Source: Variibacter gotjawalensis (GTDB lineage Bacteria > Pseudomonadota > Alphaproteobacteria > Rhizobiales > Xanthobacteraceae). From it: a stretch of DNA of 64,000 nt. The translations under genes and the position numbers were made by a program. This document shows, piece by piece, positions 42,661 through 51,837 of the stretch. Within the stretch, counting starts at the first letter, position 1. Each line of letters begins with the position of its first letter. The stretch covers positions 4,107,501 through 4,171,500 of the forward strand of contig NZ_AP014946.1 of the NCBI RefSeq assembly GCF_002355335.1. Direction: 5' to 3'. Under the pieces are notes generated by a model that was given only the letters and a program-made list of their open reading frames with translations, ran no database searches and was not told the origin of the DNA.

Positions 42661-43530
42661 ATGACGAACGCGCTCCTCACAGGGTTGTTGCTCGGCGGCA
42701 TGTATGCGCTCGTTGCCATGGGGCTTACGCTCCAGTATGGCGTCGCGCGCATCATGAATCTCTCTTACGGAGAGGTGCTCATCGCCGCTGCCTTCGCGGC
42801 GCACGGACTGTTCACGGCTTGGGCGCTCAGCCCGCTGCTCGGGCTCGCGTTCGTCATTCCGGCAAGTTTTGCGGTCAACTATTTCTTCTACCGCTTTCTG
42901 CTTCTGCCTCTGGTGCGCCGCGCCAGAACGCGCGATGCGCTGGAGGTCGACAGCATTCTCGCGACCTTCGGCCTCATGTTCATCGTGCAAGGCGTGATGC
43001 TGACGATCTTCGGTGGCGCCTACTACAGCTATTCATTCTTCGCGATCCCGATTGAGATGTTCGGCGCGCAAATGGCAGCCAACCGCATCCTCGCATTCGC
43101 GGTCGCAATGGTCATCGGCCTCGCGCTCTATCTCGGTCTGACGCGCACGCGCATCGGCACAGCGATCCGCGCCGTCGCTGTCGACCCCATCTCTGCGCAA
43201 CTCGTCGCCATAGATGTGCAGCGCACCTCAGCGCTCGCCTTCGCACTTGGCGGTGCGCTCGTTGCGGTGGCAGGCGTGCTGGTGAGCATGTTCCTCACCT
43301 TCAGCGCGACATCTGGCGTCATCTTCACGATGAAGGCGCTGATCATCGTCGTGATGGGCGGCGTCGGTAATTTGCTCGGCTGCTTGGTTGCCGGATTGCT
43401 CCTCGGCCTCAGTGAGTCGTTCGTCGCCACCTACGTCGATCCGGGCCTAACGCTGGCGGTCAACTACGCGGTATTTCTCGCCGTCTTGCTGGTAAAGCCG
43501 GCCGGTTTTTTCGGAAGGGCGCAGCGATGA
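42661..43530 (+). CDS. Branched-chain-type ABC transporter permease (LivH-like)
   Basis: 289 residues with eight or so membrane segments. LLTGLLLGGMYALVAMGLTL then QYGVARIMNLSYGEVLIAAA is the family opening, and TRTRIGTAIRAVAVDP is the cytoplasmic loop that docks the ATPase. The end has VVMGGVGNLLGCLVAGLLLG. ATG 42661 follows the receptor stop by ten bases; the frame extends back to 42616 without support. The stop overlaps the next gene by ATGA. Confidence 0.93.
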   Translation: MTNALLTGLLLGGMYALVAMGLTLQYGVARIMNLSYGEVLIAAAFAAHGLFTAWALSPLLGLAFVIPASFAVNYFFYRFLLLPLVRRARTRDALEVDSILATFGLMFIVQGVMLTIFGGAYYSYSFFAIPIEMFGAQMAANRILAFAVAMVIGLALYLGLTRTRIGTAIRAVAVDPISAQLVAIDVQRTSALAFALGGALVAVAGVLVSMFLTFSATSGVIFTMKALIIVVMGGVGNLLGCLVAGLLLGLSESFVATYVDPGLTLAVNYAVFLAVLLVKPAGFFGRAQR

Positions 43531-44450
43531 CTCTGCCGCTCCCGGTTCTGTTCGCGCTTTCAGCAACTTTCGTTGCCGGCCTCGCGGCCGTGCCTTTTTT
43601 CGTCGACAACTACTATCTCGCGCTAGGCATTAGCCTTTTGCAGTACGCCGTACTGGCGACGGCGTGGGGTTTGTTCTCCGGGCCCACGCGTTACGTCTCG
43701 CTCGCAACTGCCGCATTCTTCGGCGTCGGCGCGTACACCGTCGCAGTGCTCGGCGAAGTTCTCCCATGGGCGCTTGTGCTGCTCATCGCGGGCTTCATCG
43801 GAGCCGTGATGGCGATTGTCGTCGGCTTGGCGACGCTGCGCCTCTCCGGCGTGCACTTCGTGATCTTCACCTTCGGCCTCGCCGAACTGATCCGACAGCT
43901 CGTCGTCTGGTTTGAGGTCAACAAAACGCGCGTACTCGGCCGCTACGTCTTCGTCGATATCACGCAGCAAGACATCTATTGGCAGCTCCTGGCGCTGGGC
44001 GTTGCCGTCTTTCTCATCGGCTGGCTGGTCGCACGCTCGCGCCTCGGCTTCGCGCTCCGCATCATCGGTGAAGATGAAACCGTCGCGCAGCACTGCGGCA
44101 TCAATACTACGATTGCGAAAGTCACGTTGCTCACCATCAGCGCTACCGTGATGACGCTCGCGGGCGCCATCATGGCACCGCGCTGGACTTATATCGAACC
44201 CTCGATCGCCTTCAACGCGATGATCTCGTTCCAGGTCGTGATCATGGCCTTGCTTGGCGGTGCGCATCGCCTTTGGGGCCCGGCGCTCGGTGCCGTTCCG
44301 CTTACGCTACTGTTCGAATTTCTCTCGGCGCGCTTCCCGACGACATTCACGATCATCATCGGCGTCATCTTCCTGCTCGTCGTCTACGCATTGCCGACCG
44401 GCATCGCGGGCCTGCTTGCGCGCCTCACCTCGAGAAAGGCGCCGGCATGA
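43527..44450 (+). CDS. Branched-chain-type ABC transporter permease (LivM-like)
   Basis: 307 residues with about nine membrane segments. LATAAFFGVGAYTVAVLGEV and RLSGVHFVIFTFGLAELIRQ are LivM hallmarks, and SRLGFALRIIGEDETVAQHC with GINTTIAKV forms the ATPase-docking loop. It pairs with the LivH-like permease. Both neighbours overlap by four bases, giving a tightly coupled order. Confidence 0.93.
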   Translation: MTLPLPVLFALSATFVAGLAAVPFFVDNYYLALGISLLQYAVLATAWGLFSGPTRYVSLATAAFFGVGAYTVAVLGEVLPWALVLLIAGFIGAVMAIVVGLATLRLSGVHFVIFTFGLAELIRQLVVWFEVNKTRVLGRYVFVDITQQDIYWQLLALGVAVFLIGWLVARSRLGFALRIIGEDETVAQHCGINTTIAKVTLLTISATVMTLAGAIMAPRWTYIEPSIAFNAMISFQVVIMALLGGAHRLWGPALGAVPLTLLFEFLSARFPTTFTIIIGVIFLLVVYALPTGIAGLLARLTSRKAPA

Positions 44451-45175
44451 GCGCCGCGATCCTCGACGTGAAGGGCCTGCATCGCGCGTTCGGCGGCCTC
44501 GTCGCCGTCAACGTCATCGATTTCCATGTCGACGCCGGGGAGATCGTCGGCCTGCTCGGACCCAACGGTTCCGGCAAGACGACAGTGATCAATCTTCTCT
44601 CCGGAATGCTTCGGCCGGATCGCGGCTCCGTTCGACTGGAGGGGCAGGAAATCGCAAGCCTTCCGGCCTATCGCGTTGCGCGTCTCGGGATCGCACGAAC
44701 GTTCCAGCTCGTTCGGGTGCTCGATGGCATGACATGCCGCGAGAATGTCGAGGCCGGACTTCTCTTTTACCAGACGAATCGCGTCAACCCCGCGCGAAGT
44801 GCAATCGATTTGCTCACGCGCGTCGGGTTGGCGCATCGAGCCGAACAATCCGCGAGGGAACTCACTTACATCGACCGCAAGAGACTCGAACTCGCCCGCG
44901 CGCTCGCGCTCGAACCGAAAGTTCTGCTCCTCGACGAATGGCTGGCCGGACTCAATCCGTCCGAGCTGCATCAAGGTGTCGCGCTCATCCGCTCGCTGAA
45001 GTCCGAGGGTCTTTCGATTCTCATGGTCGAGCACGTCATGGATGCGATCCGTTCGCTCTGCGATCGCTGCGTCGTAATGAATGTCGGCCGCCGCATTGCC
45101 GAGGGCAAACCTGCCGACGTCCTGGGGGATTCGGCCGTGATCGACGCGTATCTCGGGGCGCCGGCTCATGCTTGA
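44447..45175 (+). CDS. Branched-chain-type ABC transporter ATP-binding protein (LivG-like)
   Basis: 242 residues. Walker A GPNGSGKTT, Walker B VLLLDEW with Glu, and switch His in VEHVMDAI are present. The signature reads ARELTYIDRKRLELARAL: LTYID instead of the usual LSYG(E/D)Q, a mild divergence seen in some LivG proteins. ATG 44447 overlaps the LivM stop; the frame extends back to 44273 inside the LivM gene without support. The next gene overlaps by eight bases. Confidence 0.92.
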   Translation: MSAAILDVKGLHRAFGGLVAVNVIDFHVDAGEIVGLLGPNGSGKTTVINLLSGMLRPDRGSVRLEGQEIASLPAYRVARLGIARTFQLVRVLDGMTCRENVEAGLLFYQTNRVNPARSAIDLLTRVGLAHRAEQSARELTYIDRKRLELARALALEPKVLLLDEWLAGLNPSELHQGVALIRSLKSEGLSILMVEHVMDAIRSLCDRCVVMNVGRRIAEGKPADVLGDSAVIDAYLGAPAHA

Positions 45176-45911
45176 GGTCTCAGGCATCTCGGTCGCCTAC
45201 GGACAGCACCGCGCCCTCGACGACGTTTCGCTCGACGTCGACGTGGCCGAGATCGTCGTGATCCTCGGCGCCAACGGCGCAGGCAAGACGTCGTTGCTAA
45301 AGGCGATTGCCGGATTGGTGTCGTGCCGTCCCGGCAAGAAGATTAGTGTTGCGGGCCGAGACATCTCGACATTGCCGGCGCACGCGATCGTGGAAGCGGG
45401 CCTTGCTCTCGTTCCGGAAGGCCGTGGCACTTTCGGCGATCTCACCGTGCAGGAAAATCTCTTGCTCGGAGCCAATCCGCAGCGCGCGCGCAGCCGCGAA
45501 GCTGAGCGTCGCGAGCAAATTCTCACGTTGTTCCCGCGACTGCGTGAACGAATAACTCAAACCGTTCGCACCATGAGCGGCGGCGAGCAGCAGATGGTCG
45601 CTATCGGCCGCGCGCTAATGTCGAATCCGAGCGTGTTGTTGCTCGACGAACCTTCGCTTGGCCTCTCGCCGCTGATGGTGCGCGAGCTTTTTACTGCGCT
45701 GAAGTATGTGCGCGCGAGCGGCGTCAGTCTGCTCCTCGTCGAGCAAAACGCGCAAGAAAGTCTGGCGATCGCGAACCGCGGCTACCTGATCGAGAACGGC
45801 CGCATCGTTGGCGGCGGCCTTGCCGAAGAACTGAAAGCTGACCCAGCGGTCCGCCGCGCCTATCTGGGCGAACTGGCGACCAGCCATACGACACCTAAGA
45901 GGGAAGCATGA
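45168..45911 (+). CDS. Branched-chain-type ABC transporter ATP-binding protein (LivF-like)
   Basis: 247 residues. Walker A GANGAGKTS, signature MSGGEQQM, Walker B VLLLDEPSLGL and the LivF-type switch residue in LLVEQNAQESL (Gln in place of His, normal for LivF). RGTFGDLTVQENLLLGA is the family Q-loop region. It completes the transporter. It ends with an ATGA overlap into the aldehyde dehydrogenase gene, so uptake and catabolism are one operon. Confidence 0.94.
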   Translation: MLEVSGISVAYGQHRALDDVSLDVDVAEIVVILGANGAGKTSLLKAIAGLVSCRPGKKISVAGRDISTLPAHAIVEAGLALVPEGRGTFGDLTVQENLLLGANPQRARSREAERREQILTLFPRLRERITQTVRTMSGGEQQMVAIGRALMSNPSVLLLDEPSLGLSPLMVRELFTALKYVRASGVSLLLVEQNAQESLAIANRGYLIENGRIVGGGLAEELKADPAVRRAYLGELATSHTTPKREA

Positions 45912-47359
45912 ACAAGATCGCATTGTTGCTCGACAATCAGGACGTGGAGGCCGTCAACGGCGTGACCTTCGATCGCCTCAACCCCGTAACCGGCGATGTC
46001 GCGAGCCGCGCTGCGGCCGCACAGATCGAGGACGCGGCGCGCGCGGCTGATGCCGCCGCCGCAGCCTTCCCGGCTTGGTCCGCTAAGGGCCCAAGCGAAA
46101 GGCGCGCGATCTTGCTGAAAGCTGCCGACGCGCTCGCCGCGAAAACGCCGCGCTTCATCGAGCTGATAGCGACCGAGACCGGCGCCACGGCAGGCTGGGC
46201 GGGTTTCAATGTTCATCTCGCCGCCAACATGCTGCGCGAAGCCGCCGCGATGACGACGCAGATTTCCGGCGAGGTGATTCCGTCTGACAAGCCGGGCTGC
46301 ATCGCGATGGCGGTGCGCCAGCCGGCCGGCGTTGTACTCAGCATCGCGCCGTGGAATGCACCCGTCATCCTCGGCGTGCGTGCGGTCGCGCTCCCGCTTG
46401 CCTGCGGCAACGCGGTCGTTCTCAAAGCGTCAGAAATTTGTCCCGGCACGCATCGTCTCATTGCCGAATGTCTGCGCGAAGCAGGTCTTCCCTCCGGTGT
46501 GCTCAACGTGATCACAAACGCACCCGAAGATGCTCCGGCCTTGATCGAGGAGTTGATCTCGCATCCCGCGATCCGACGCGTAAACTTCACGGGCTCGACC
46601 CGGGTCGGCCGCATCATTGCGCAGATCGCTGCGAAGTATCTCAAGCCCGCATTGCTTGAACTCGGCGGCAAGGCGCCGCTGATCGTGCTCGACGATGCCG
46701 ACCTCGACGCCGCAGTTGCAGCTGCGGCTTTCGGCGCGTTCATGAATCAAGGGCAGATCTGCATGTCGACCGAACGCCTCGTCGTTGACGAGAAAGTCGC
46801 CGACGCGTTCGTCGCCAAACTCGCCGCCAAGGCCGAAACGCTTGTCGCGGGCGATCCGCGTGCCGGCAAGACCCCGCTCGGTTCGCTCATCGGCCTCGAC
46901 GCTGCCGAGCGCGTGCAGGCCCTCATCAAGGATGCGGTCGGCAAAGGCGCAAAGGTCGTCGCAGGCGGACGCACGGATCGGACGTTGATGTCGGCGACCG
47001 TTGTCGATCACGTGACGTCTGGCATGCGCATTTATGGCGAGGAATCGTTCGGGCCTGTCGTGAGCGTCGTCCGCGTAAAGGGGGTCGAGGAAGCCATCCG
47101 CGTCGCCAACGACACCGAGTATGGATTGTCTGCTTCGGTCTTCGGCCGCGACATCGCGCGCGCTCTCGACGTCGCCAAGCGCATCGAGTCTGGGATTTGC
47201 CATGTGAACGGCGCGACCGTGCATGATGAGGCCCAGATGCCATTCGGCGGAACGAAAGCGTCGGGCTATGGTCGCTTCGGCGGCAAAGCCGGCATTGCGG
47301 AATTCACCGAGCTGCGTTGGATCACGATCGAGACCGGCCCGCAGCAATACCCGATCTAA
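45908..47359 (+). CDS. Aldehyde dehydrogenase, benzaldehyde/salicylaldehyde type
   Basis: 483 residues. The NAD-dependent aldehyde dehydrogenase fold has catalytic Cys285 (QGQICMSTER) and general-base Glu251 (LELGGKAP), with IAPWNAPVILGVRA and FTGSTRVGR forming the cofactor site. The end, HDEAQMPFGGTKASGYGRFG, resembles vanillin, benzaldehyde and salicylaldehyde dehydrogenases. Next to a benzoylformate decarboxylase-like gene it would oxidise the arylaldehyde product to the aryl carboxylate. It starts within the stop of the transporter ATPase gene. Confidence 0.9.
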   Translation: MNKIALLLDNQDVEAVNGVTFDRLNPVTGDVASRAAAAQIEDAARAADAAAAAFPAWSAKGPSERRAILLKAADALAAKTPRFIELIATETGATAGWAGFNVHLAANMLREAAAMTTQISGEVIPSDKPGCIAMAVRQPAGVVLSIAPWNAPVILGVRAVALPLACGNAVVLKASEICPGTHRLIAECLREAGLPSGVLNVITNAPEDAPALIEELISHPAIRRVNFTGSTRVGRIIAQIAAKYLKPALLELGGKAPLIVLDDADLDAAVAAAAFGAFMNQGQICMSTERLVVDEKVADAFVAKLAAKAETLVAGDPRAGKTPLGSLIGLDAAERVQALIKDAVGKGAKVVAGGRTDRTLMSATVVDHVTSGMRIYGEESFGPVVSVVRVKGVEEAIRVANDTEYGLSASVFGRDIARALDVAKRIESGICHVNGATVHDEAQMPFGGTKASGYGRFGGKAGIAEFTELRWITIETGPQQYPI

Positions 47360-47389
47360 AGGCCAAAAACACGAATGGAGGAAAGCGCT

Positions 47390-48409
47390 ATGACGACGAA
47401 CTCCCCTCGGCCATCGGCATTGCACGTTTCGCGGCGCCGCGCGCTCGTACTCGCCGGATCAGCATTGTGTCTGCCTAGCATCGTAACAACCCGCGCACAT
47501 GCGTCTGCCTGGCGACCGACCAAGAACGTGCGGCTCGTCGTTCCCTTCGCGGCGGGCGGCGCGAACGACATCATCGCGCGCGTGCTCGGTGAACGGTTAA
47601 GCGCGATGTGGGGACATCAAGTCGTCGTCGAGAACAGGTCCGGCGCCGGCGCGAATATCGGTGCAGCCGAGATCGCACGCTCGGAGCCTGACGGGCATCA
47701 TCTGCTCATCACGTCCAGCGCCATCGCAGTGAACAAGTTTCTCTTCGAGAAGCTGCCGTTCGATCCCGTCGCGGATTTCGCTCCGGTCTCTCTCGTTGCC
47801 ATCATTCCCAACGCGATGGTGGTTCCAAAGACCTCGCCGGCGCACAACGTCGCCGAATTTATAGCCATGGCGAAGGCGAAGCCCGGCAGCTTGAATTTTG
47901 GTTCGGCCGGCATCGGCTCGTCGCTGCATCTGATCGGCGAATTGTTCAAACGCTTGGCCGGCGTTGACATGAAGCACGTGCCGTATCGTGGCGCCGCAGC
48001 CGCGATGAGCGATCTTATCGGCGGCCGCATCGACCTGATGTTCGATACCGTGACGGTGTCGCTCAATCATGTCCGCGAAGGAACGATCCGTGCGATCGGC
48101 GTCTCCACGCGTGAGCGCGTTCCGACTTTGCCCGACATCCAGCCTATCGGCGACACTGTCGCGGGCTTCGATGTCGGGTCTTGGTTTGCGCTCTTCCTGC
48201 CCTCCAAAACGCCGCGTAACGTCGTCGAAGCCGTATCGGAAGACGTGCGAACAGCACTGACCACCACCGCCGTGGCTGAGAAGCTTGCCGGTCTCGGTGC
48301 GCGCATAATCGCATCCACGCCGGATCAACTCGGAAGTCACGTGAGCTCCGAAATGGACCGCTGGGGCGTCATCATCCGCGAAGCCGGCATCAAGGCCCAG
48401 GACGGCTGA
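47390..48409 (+). CDS. Bug/TTT-type tripartite tricarboxylate transporter substrate receptor (orphan)
   Basis: 339 residues. The leader SRRRALVLAGSALCLPSIV has a twin-arginine look, with cleavage likely after HASA. The mature start is VRLVVPFAAGGANDIIARVL, the family signature, with SNPRGAG-like NRSGAGANIGAAEIARSEPD following. ATG 47390 has GGAGG eight bases upstream, better than the ATG at 47375. Partner TctA/TctB membrane genes are not in the window. It may be a second binding protein for the same aromatic acid, or a sensor. Confidence 0.9.
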   Translation: MTTNSPRPSALHVSRRRALVLAGSALCLPSIVTTRAHASAWRPTKNVRLVVPFAAGGANDIIARVLGERLSAMWGHQVVVENRSGAGANIGAAEIARSEPDGHHLLITSSAIAVNKFLFEKLPFDPVADFAPVSLVAIIPNAMVVPKTSPAHNVAEFIAMAKAKPGSLNFGSAGIGSSLHLIGELFKRLAGVDMKHVPYRGAAAAMSDLIGGRIDLMFDTVTVSLNHVREGTIRAIGVSTRERVPTLPDIQPIGDTVAGFDVGSWFALFLPSKTPRNVVEAVSEDVRTALTTTAVAEKLAGLGARIIASTPDQLGSHVSSEMDRWGVIIREAGIKAQDG

Positions 48410-48433
48410 GCGGACGACTGAGGAAATACTCGA

Positions 48434-50032
48434 ATGGAAAAGCCGTCCGGCAAGGTCACGGTGCGCGAAGCGACGATCGATTTGCTGCGTCGTCTCGATA
48501 TGACGACAGTTTTCGGCAATCCAGGCTCGACCGAATTGCCGTTCTTGAGCAACTGGCCGAACGATTTCCGCTACGTACTTGGCCTGCAGGAAGCCTCCGT
48601 GGTCGCGATGGCGGACGGCTACGCACGTGCCACCGGTCGTGCTGCCTTTTGCAATCTACATTCGGCGGCCGGCGTCGGGCATGCGCTCGGCAGCGTCTTC
48701 ACGGCGTTCCGCAATCAAGCGCCGCTTGTCATCTCCGCGGGGCAGCAAGCGCGCAGCTTGCTGCCGCTGCAGCCGTTCCTCGGCGCCACCGAGGCGGCGA
48801 ACTTCCCCAAGCCCTATGTCAAGTGGAGCTGCGAGCCGGCGCGCGCCGAAGACGTGCCCGCCGCTTTGGCGCAGGCTTATTACATCGCGATGCAGCGGCC
48901 GCGCGGACCGACCTTCGTCTCCGTTCCCATGGACGATTGGGACCGCGAAACGCTTCAAACAGTGCCACGCACGGTGAGCCAAGATTCGGCACCTGATCCA
49001 ATGCTCATCGACAAGCTCGCCGCGACACTTCAGAAGGCGAAGCGTCCCGTGATCGTGATCGGGCCTGAAATCGACGACGAGGGCGCCGCGGACCAAGCCG
49101 TGACCCTCGCGGAAGCCCTTGGTGCGCCCGTTTGGGTCAGCCCGTTCTCAAGCCGCGCGAGCTTTCCCGAACTGCACCCGAACTTCGCGGGCTTCCTGCC
49201 GGCCGCACCCCAAGCGATCTCGGCAACATTGTCGGAATACGACGTGGTTGTTGTTCTCGGCGCGCCGGTCTTCACATTTCATGTCGTGGGCGATTGTCCG
49301 CTTTTTCGCGGCGACGTATCGCTGTTCCAGATCACTGGTGACGGCGCAGCAGCTGCGGCTTCGCCGATCGGCACCGGCATCGTTGGCAGCGTGCGGCTTT
49401 CGCTGGCGGCGCTCTTGCAGCAGCTCCCTGTCGGCAAACGCAACACGACGCTCACGCCGCGACCGCGTGACATCCCGCTCGCGCGCGATCCTATCCCGGC
49501 CGCGTATCTGCTGCATGCGATCGCCAAGTCGATGCCGGCCGATACGATATTGGTCGAAGAAGCGCCGTCGCATCGGCCACTGATGCATCGCTATTTGCCG
49601 ATCGCCACACCCGGAAACTTCTTCACAATGGCCAGCGGCGGTCTCGGCTACGGCCTGCCGGCCGCGGTCGGCGTTGCGCTCGCTCGCCCGGGGCGACGCG
49701 TTGTCTGTCTTATCGGCGACGGATCGCTGATGTATTCGATCCAAGCCTTGTGGACGGCTGCTCAGCTGAAGTTGCCGGTATCCGTCATCGTCATCAACAA
49801 CAGCGGCTATGGCGCAATGCGATCCTTCATGCAGACGCTGAACGTTCAGAGCACGCCCGGCATCGACCTGCCGGGCATCGACCCAGCGCGCATTGCCGAG
49901 GGCTTTGAGTGTTCGGCGGCGCGGGTGACGGAAGCCGCAGGGCTCGAGAAGGCGCTCGCAGAAGCGCTGAGCCAAAACGGACCAAGCTTGCTCGATGTGA
50001 TCGTCGACCCCGACGTACCGAAATTGTATTGA
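48434..50032 (+). CDS. mdlC: Benzoylformate decarboxylase-like ThDP enzyme
   Basis: 532 residues of the ThDP-dependent POX/AHAS superfamily. Features shared with Pseudomonas MdlC are FGNPGSTELPFL (Ser32), LQEASVVAMADGYA (Glu53), NLHSAAGVGHALG (His76), KWSCEPARAEDVP, VWVSPFSSR, and FTFHVVGDC with His283 at the place of MdlC His281. The ThDP motif is GDGSLMYSIQALWTAA with NNSGYG. The active-site Ser, Glu and two His of MdlC are thus all present, making an arylglyoxylate decarboxylase more likely than an acetolactate synthase. It is the last gene of the operon begun by the receptor at 41433. Confidence 0.85.
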   Translation: MEKPSGKVTVREATIDLLRRLDMTTVFGNPGSTELPFLSNWPNDFRYVLGLQEASVVAMADGYARATGRAAFCNLHSAAGVGHALGSVFTAFRNQAPLVISAGQQARSLLPLQPFLGATEAANFPKPYVKWSCEPARAEDVPAALAQAYYIAMQRPRGPTFVSVPMDDWDRETLQTVPRTVSQDSAPDPMLIDKLAATLQKAKRPVIVIGPEIDDEGAADQAVTLAEALGAPVWVSPFSSRASFPELHPNFAGFLPAAPQAISATLSEYDVVVVLGAPVFTFHVVGDCPLFRGDVSLFQITGDGAAAAASPIGTGIVGSVRLSLAALLQQLPVGKRNTTLTPRPRDIPLARDPIPAAYLLHAIAKSMPADTILVEEAPSHRPLMHRYLPIATPGNFFTMASGGLGYGLPAAVGVALARPGRRVVCLIGDGSLMYSIQALWTAAQLKLPVSVIVINNSGYGAMRSFMQTLNVQSTPGIDLPGIDPARIAEGFECSAARVTEAAGLEKALAEALSQNGPSLLDVIVDPDVPKLY

Positions 50033-50064
50033 ACGATGCCGGTGATCTCCGACGCGATCCACGC

Positions 50065-50955
50065 TCAGACAATTTGCGCGGTGCGAGGATCTCGCTCGCA
50101 AGACTCGATCAACAGTTCTGTCAGGGCTTTTATTTTTCGCGAGGGATGCTGACCTGGTGGGCGGACGACGTATGCGCCGGCCGGTGGAGGCTGGTGGCGC
50201 AGCATGACAGGGACAAGAGTGCCGGAGGCAATGTGGTCATCTGTGAGGCCATCGGGAAGATAAGCGATGCCGAGGCCTGCTACCGCTGCCGCAAGGAGCG
50301 CGGTGCCGTTGTCAGCCTTGAAACGTCCCTGCGGGCGGACAGTCAAAATCTTATCGCCGTCGGTGAGTTGCCAGGCCTCGGTGCCCTGCATGAGAGCCTG
50401 ATGCGTGACAAGCTCTTCGGGAGTTTCCGGCGACCCGTGCGCTTTGACGTAGCCAGGGCTAGCGACAAACTTCCCGTAGATCGGACCAACGCGTCTCGCG
50501 ATCAAAGTGGAATCGGGAAGATAGCCGACGCGTATCGCACAGTCGTAGCCTTCCGCGATAAGATCGACAAAGCGATCCGTGTAGCAAGTTTGGATATGCA
50601 GCTCAGGATGACGCTGCGCCATTTCGGCGATGATGGGCGCAAAGTGAGTCGGGCCGAATGAGAGCGGGGCCGCTATTCGCAGGCGGCCCCGGAGTTCGCC
50701 GGCGGGAGAGATCATCTCTTTGGCGGCATCGACCTCCGTGCAAACACGCGCCGCATAGTCGCGAAAGATCGCTCCAGCCTCCGTCAAAGCCGTTCCGCGT
50801 GTCGATCGCGCAAGAAGTTGCACGCCGAGTTCTGCCTCAAGCCGCAAAAGTCTGCGGCTGACGATTGACTTGGCGACGCCGAGCCTCTGCGCGGCAGGCG
50901 AAACACCGCCGGCATCCGCCACCTCCACAAACGTCCGCAGCTCTTCGATTTCCAA
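50065..50955 (-). CDS. LysR-family transcriptional regulator
   Basis: 296 residues from a TTG at 50955, chosen because GAGAGG lies nine bases upstream and the product then begins LEIEELRTFVEVADAGG, the normal start of LysR proteins. The helix-turn-helix is SPAAQRLGVAKSIVSRRLLR. The effector domain follows from about residue 90 (LRGRLRIAAPLSFGPTHFAP), of the DsdC/AaeR-like sub-group with GYDCAIRVGYLPDS. It is divergent from the interrupted isochorismatase-type gene with a 146-bp gap and is its probable regulator. Confidence 0.9.
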   Translation of the reverse strand: MEIEELRTFVEVADAGGVSPAAQRLGVAKSIVSRRLLRLEAELGVQLLARSTRGTALTEAGAIFRDYAARVCTEVDAAKEMISPAGELRGRLRIAAPLSFGPTHFAPIIAEMAQRHPELHIQTCYTDRFVDLIAEGYDCAIRVGYLPDSTLIARRVGPIYGKFVASPGYVKAHGSPETPEELVTHQALMQGTEAWQLTDGDKILTVRPQGRFKADNGTALLAAAVAGLGIAYLPDGLTDDHIASGTLVPVMLRHQPPPAGAYVVRPPGQHPSRKIKALTELLIESCERDPRTAQIV

Positions 50956-51031
50956 TGCGGTGTTCCTCTCATTGCGACACGGCGTTCCGTGCGAGGGCAC
51001 TATCGCAGCACGAAGAGGAACGGCAATACCT

Positions 51032-51071
51032 GTTGAGGCAACCACACGCGGTCGAATGTTGCTCGGACAAC
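51032..51071. promoter_or_regulatory. Candidate LysR binding region
   Basis: Two short dyads with the same arms, GTTG-AGG-CAAC at 51032-51042 and GTTG-CTCGGA-CAAC at 51058-51071, lie between the divergent LysR gene and the hydrolase gene. The second contains a T-N11-A core (T51057, A51069), the usual LysR box form. The site ends about 30 bases before the hydrolase start. Confidence 0.35.
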
Positions 51072-51101
51072 GAACCCAAGCACCAGCAGCAGAGGAAAAG
51101 A

Positions 51102-51752
51102 ATGACCTTTCGTAACGGCCTTACTTCGCTTCTTCGCCCCGAAGACTCTGTCCTCGTCCTAATCGATCACCAGCCATATCAGCTGGCAAACCTGAATAGC
51201 CATGACCCCCACATGGTCGTGAACAATTCGGCGGCTCTCGCAAAGTCCGCAAAAGTCTTCAACGTGCCGATCATCCTGACGAGCGTGGTGGCGGACCGTG
51301 GCGGCCTTATATTCCCGCAAATCACCGAGGTGTTTCCCGGGCAGGAGGTGATCGACCGCACGTTCATCAACACGTGGGAGGATCAGAAGGTCGTGAATGC
51401 CGTCAAGGCGACGGGCCGCAAGCAACTCGTCATCGCCGGTCTATGGACTGAGATATGCGTCGCAATGCCGGTGATCTAGGCTCTTGGCGAAGGCTGGGAC
51501 GTCACCGTCATCACCGATGCGTCAGGCGCGGTTTCGGTTGAGGCGCACGAGGTCGCCATTCAGCGAATGATTACGGCCGGCGCGAACATGATGACGTGGC
51601 TGGCACTGGCAGCGGAATGGCAGCGCGATTGGGCGCGAGTCGAAACAGCGGTCGCGTTGACAGAGGTGATCAAGCAGCACGCGGCCGGCAGTGGTATTGC
51701 TTATCTGTGGGAACAGCAACTGCTCAACACGCCTGTCTCGAGCGCGGCTTAG
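51102..51752 (+). pseudogene. Isochorismatase-family hydrolase interrupted by an in-frame amber codon
   Basis: The frame encodes a cysteine hydrolase of the isochorismatase/YcaC fold: VLVLIDHQPYQL with Asp22, then VVADRGGLIFPQ, TGRKQLVIAGLWTEICVA with Cys119. At codon 126 (51477-51479) a TAG follows MPVI. The same frame continues without gap as ALGEGWDVTVITDASGAVSV and MMTWLALAAEWQRDW to a stop at 51752, exactly the expected second half. Homologs would have a residue such as Gln there, so CAG to TAG is the simplest cause. The first 125 residues keep Asp and Cys but lose the C-terminal fold. AGAGGA precedes ATG 51102. Confidence 0.85.
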
Positions 51753-51837
51753 TCTCGATACGCGAGGTGAACTGAACGCCGCCTCTCGAGCTTATTCGGG
51801 GGCGGCGTTACGCTTCGCTCTAGTCATCGTCCAAAGG

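Noticed and set aside
48434-50032. Acetolactate synthase large subunit
   Set aside because: The active-site pattern (Ser32, Glu53, His76, His283) and long shared blocks fit benzoylformate decarboxylase better, and no small subunit gene is nearby.
51567-51752. A separate small gene downstream of the amber codon
   Set aside because: Its sequence is the second half of the isochorismatase fold and continues the same frame; it has no ribosome site of its own.
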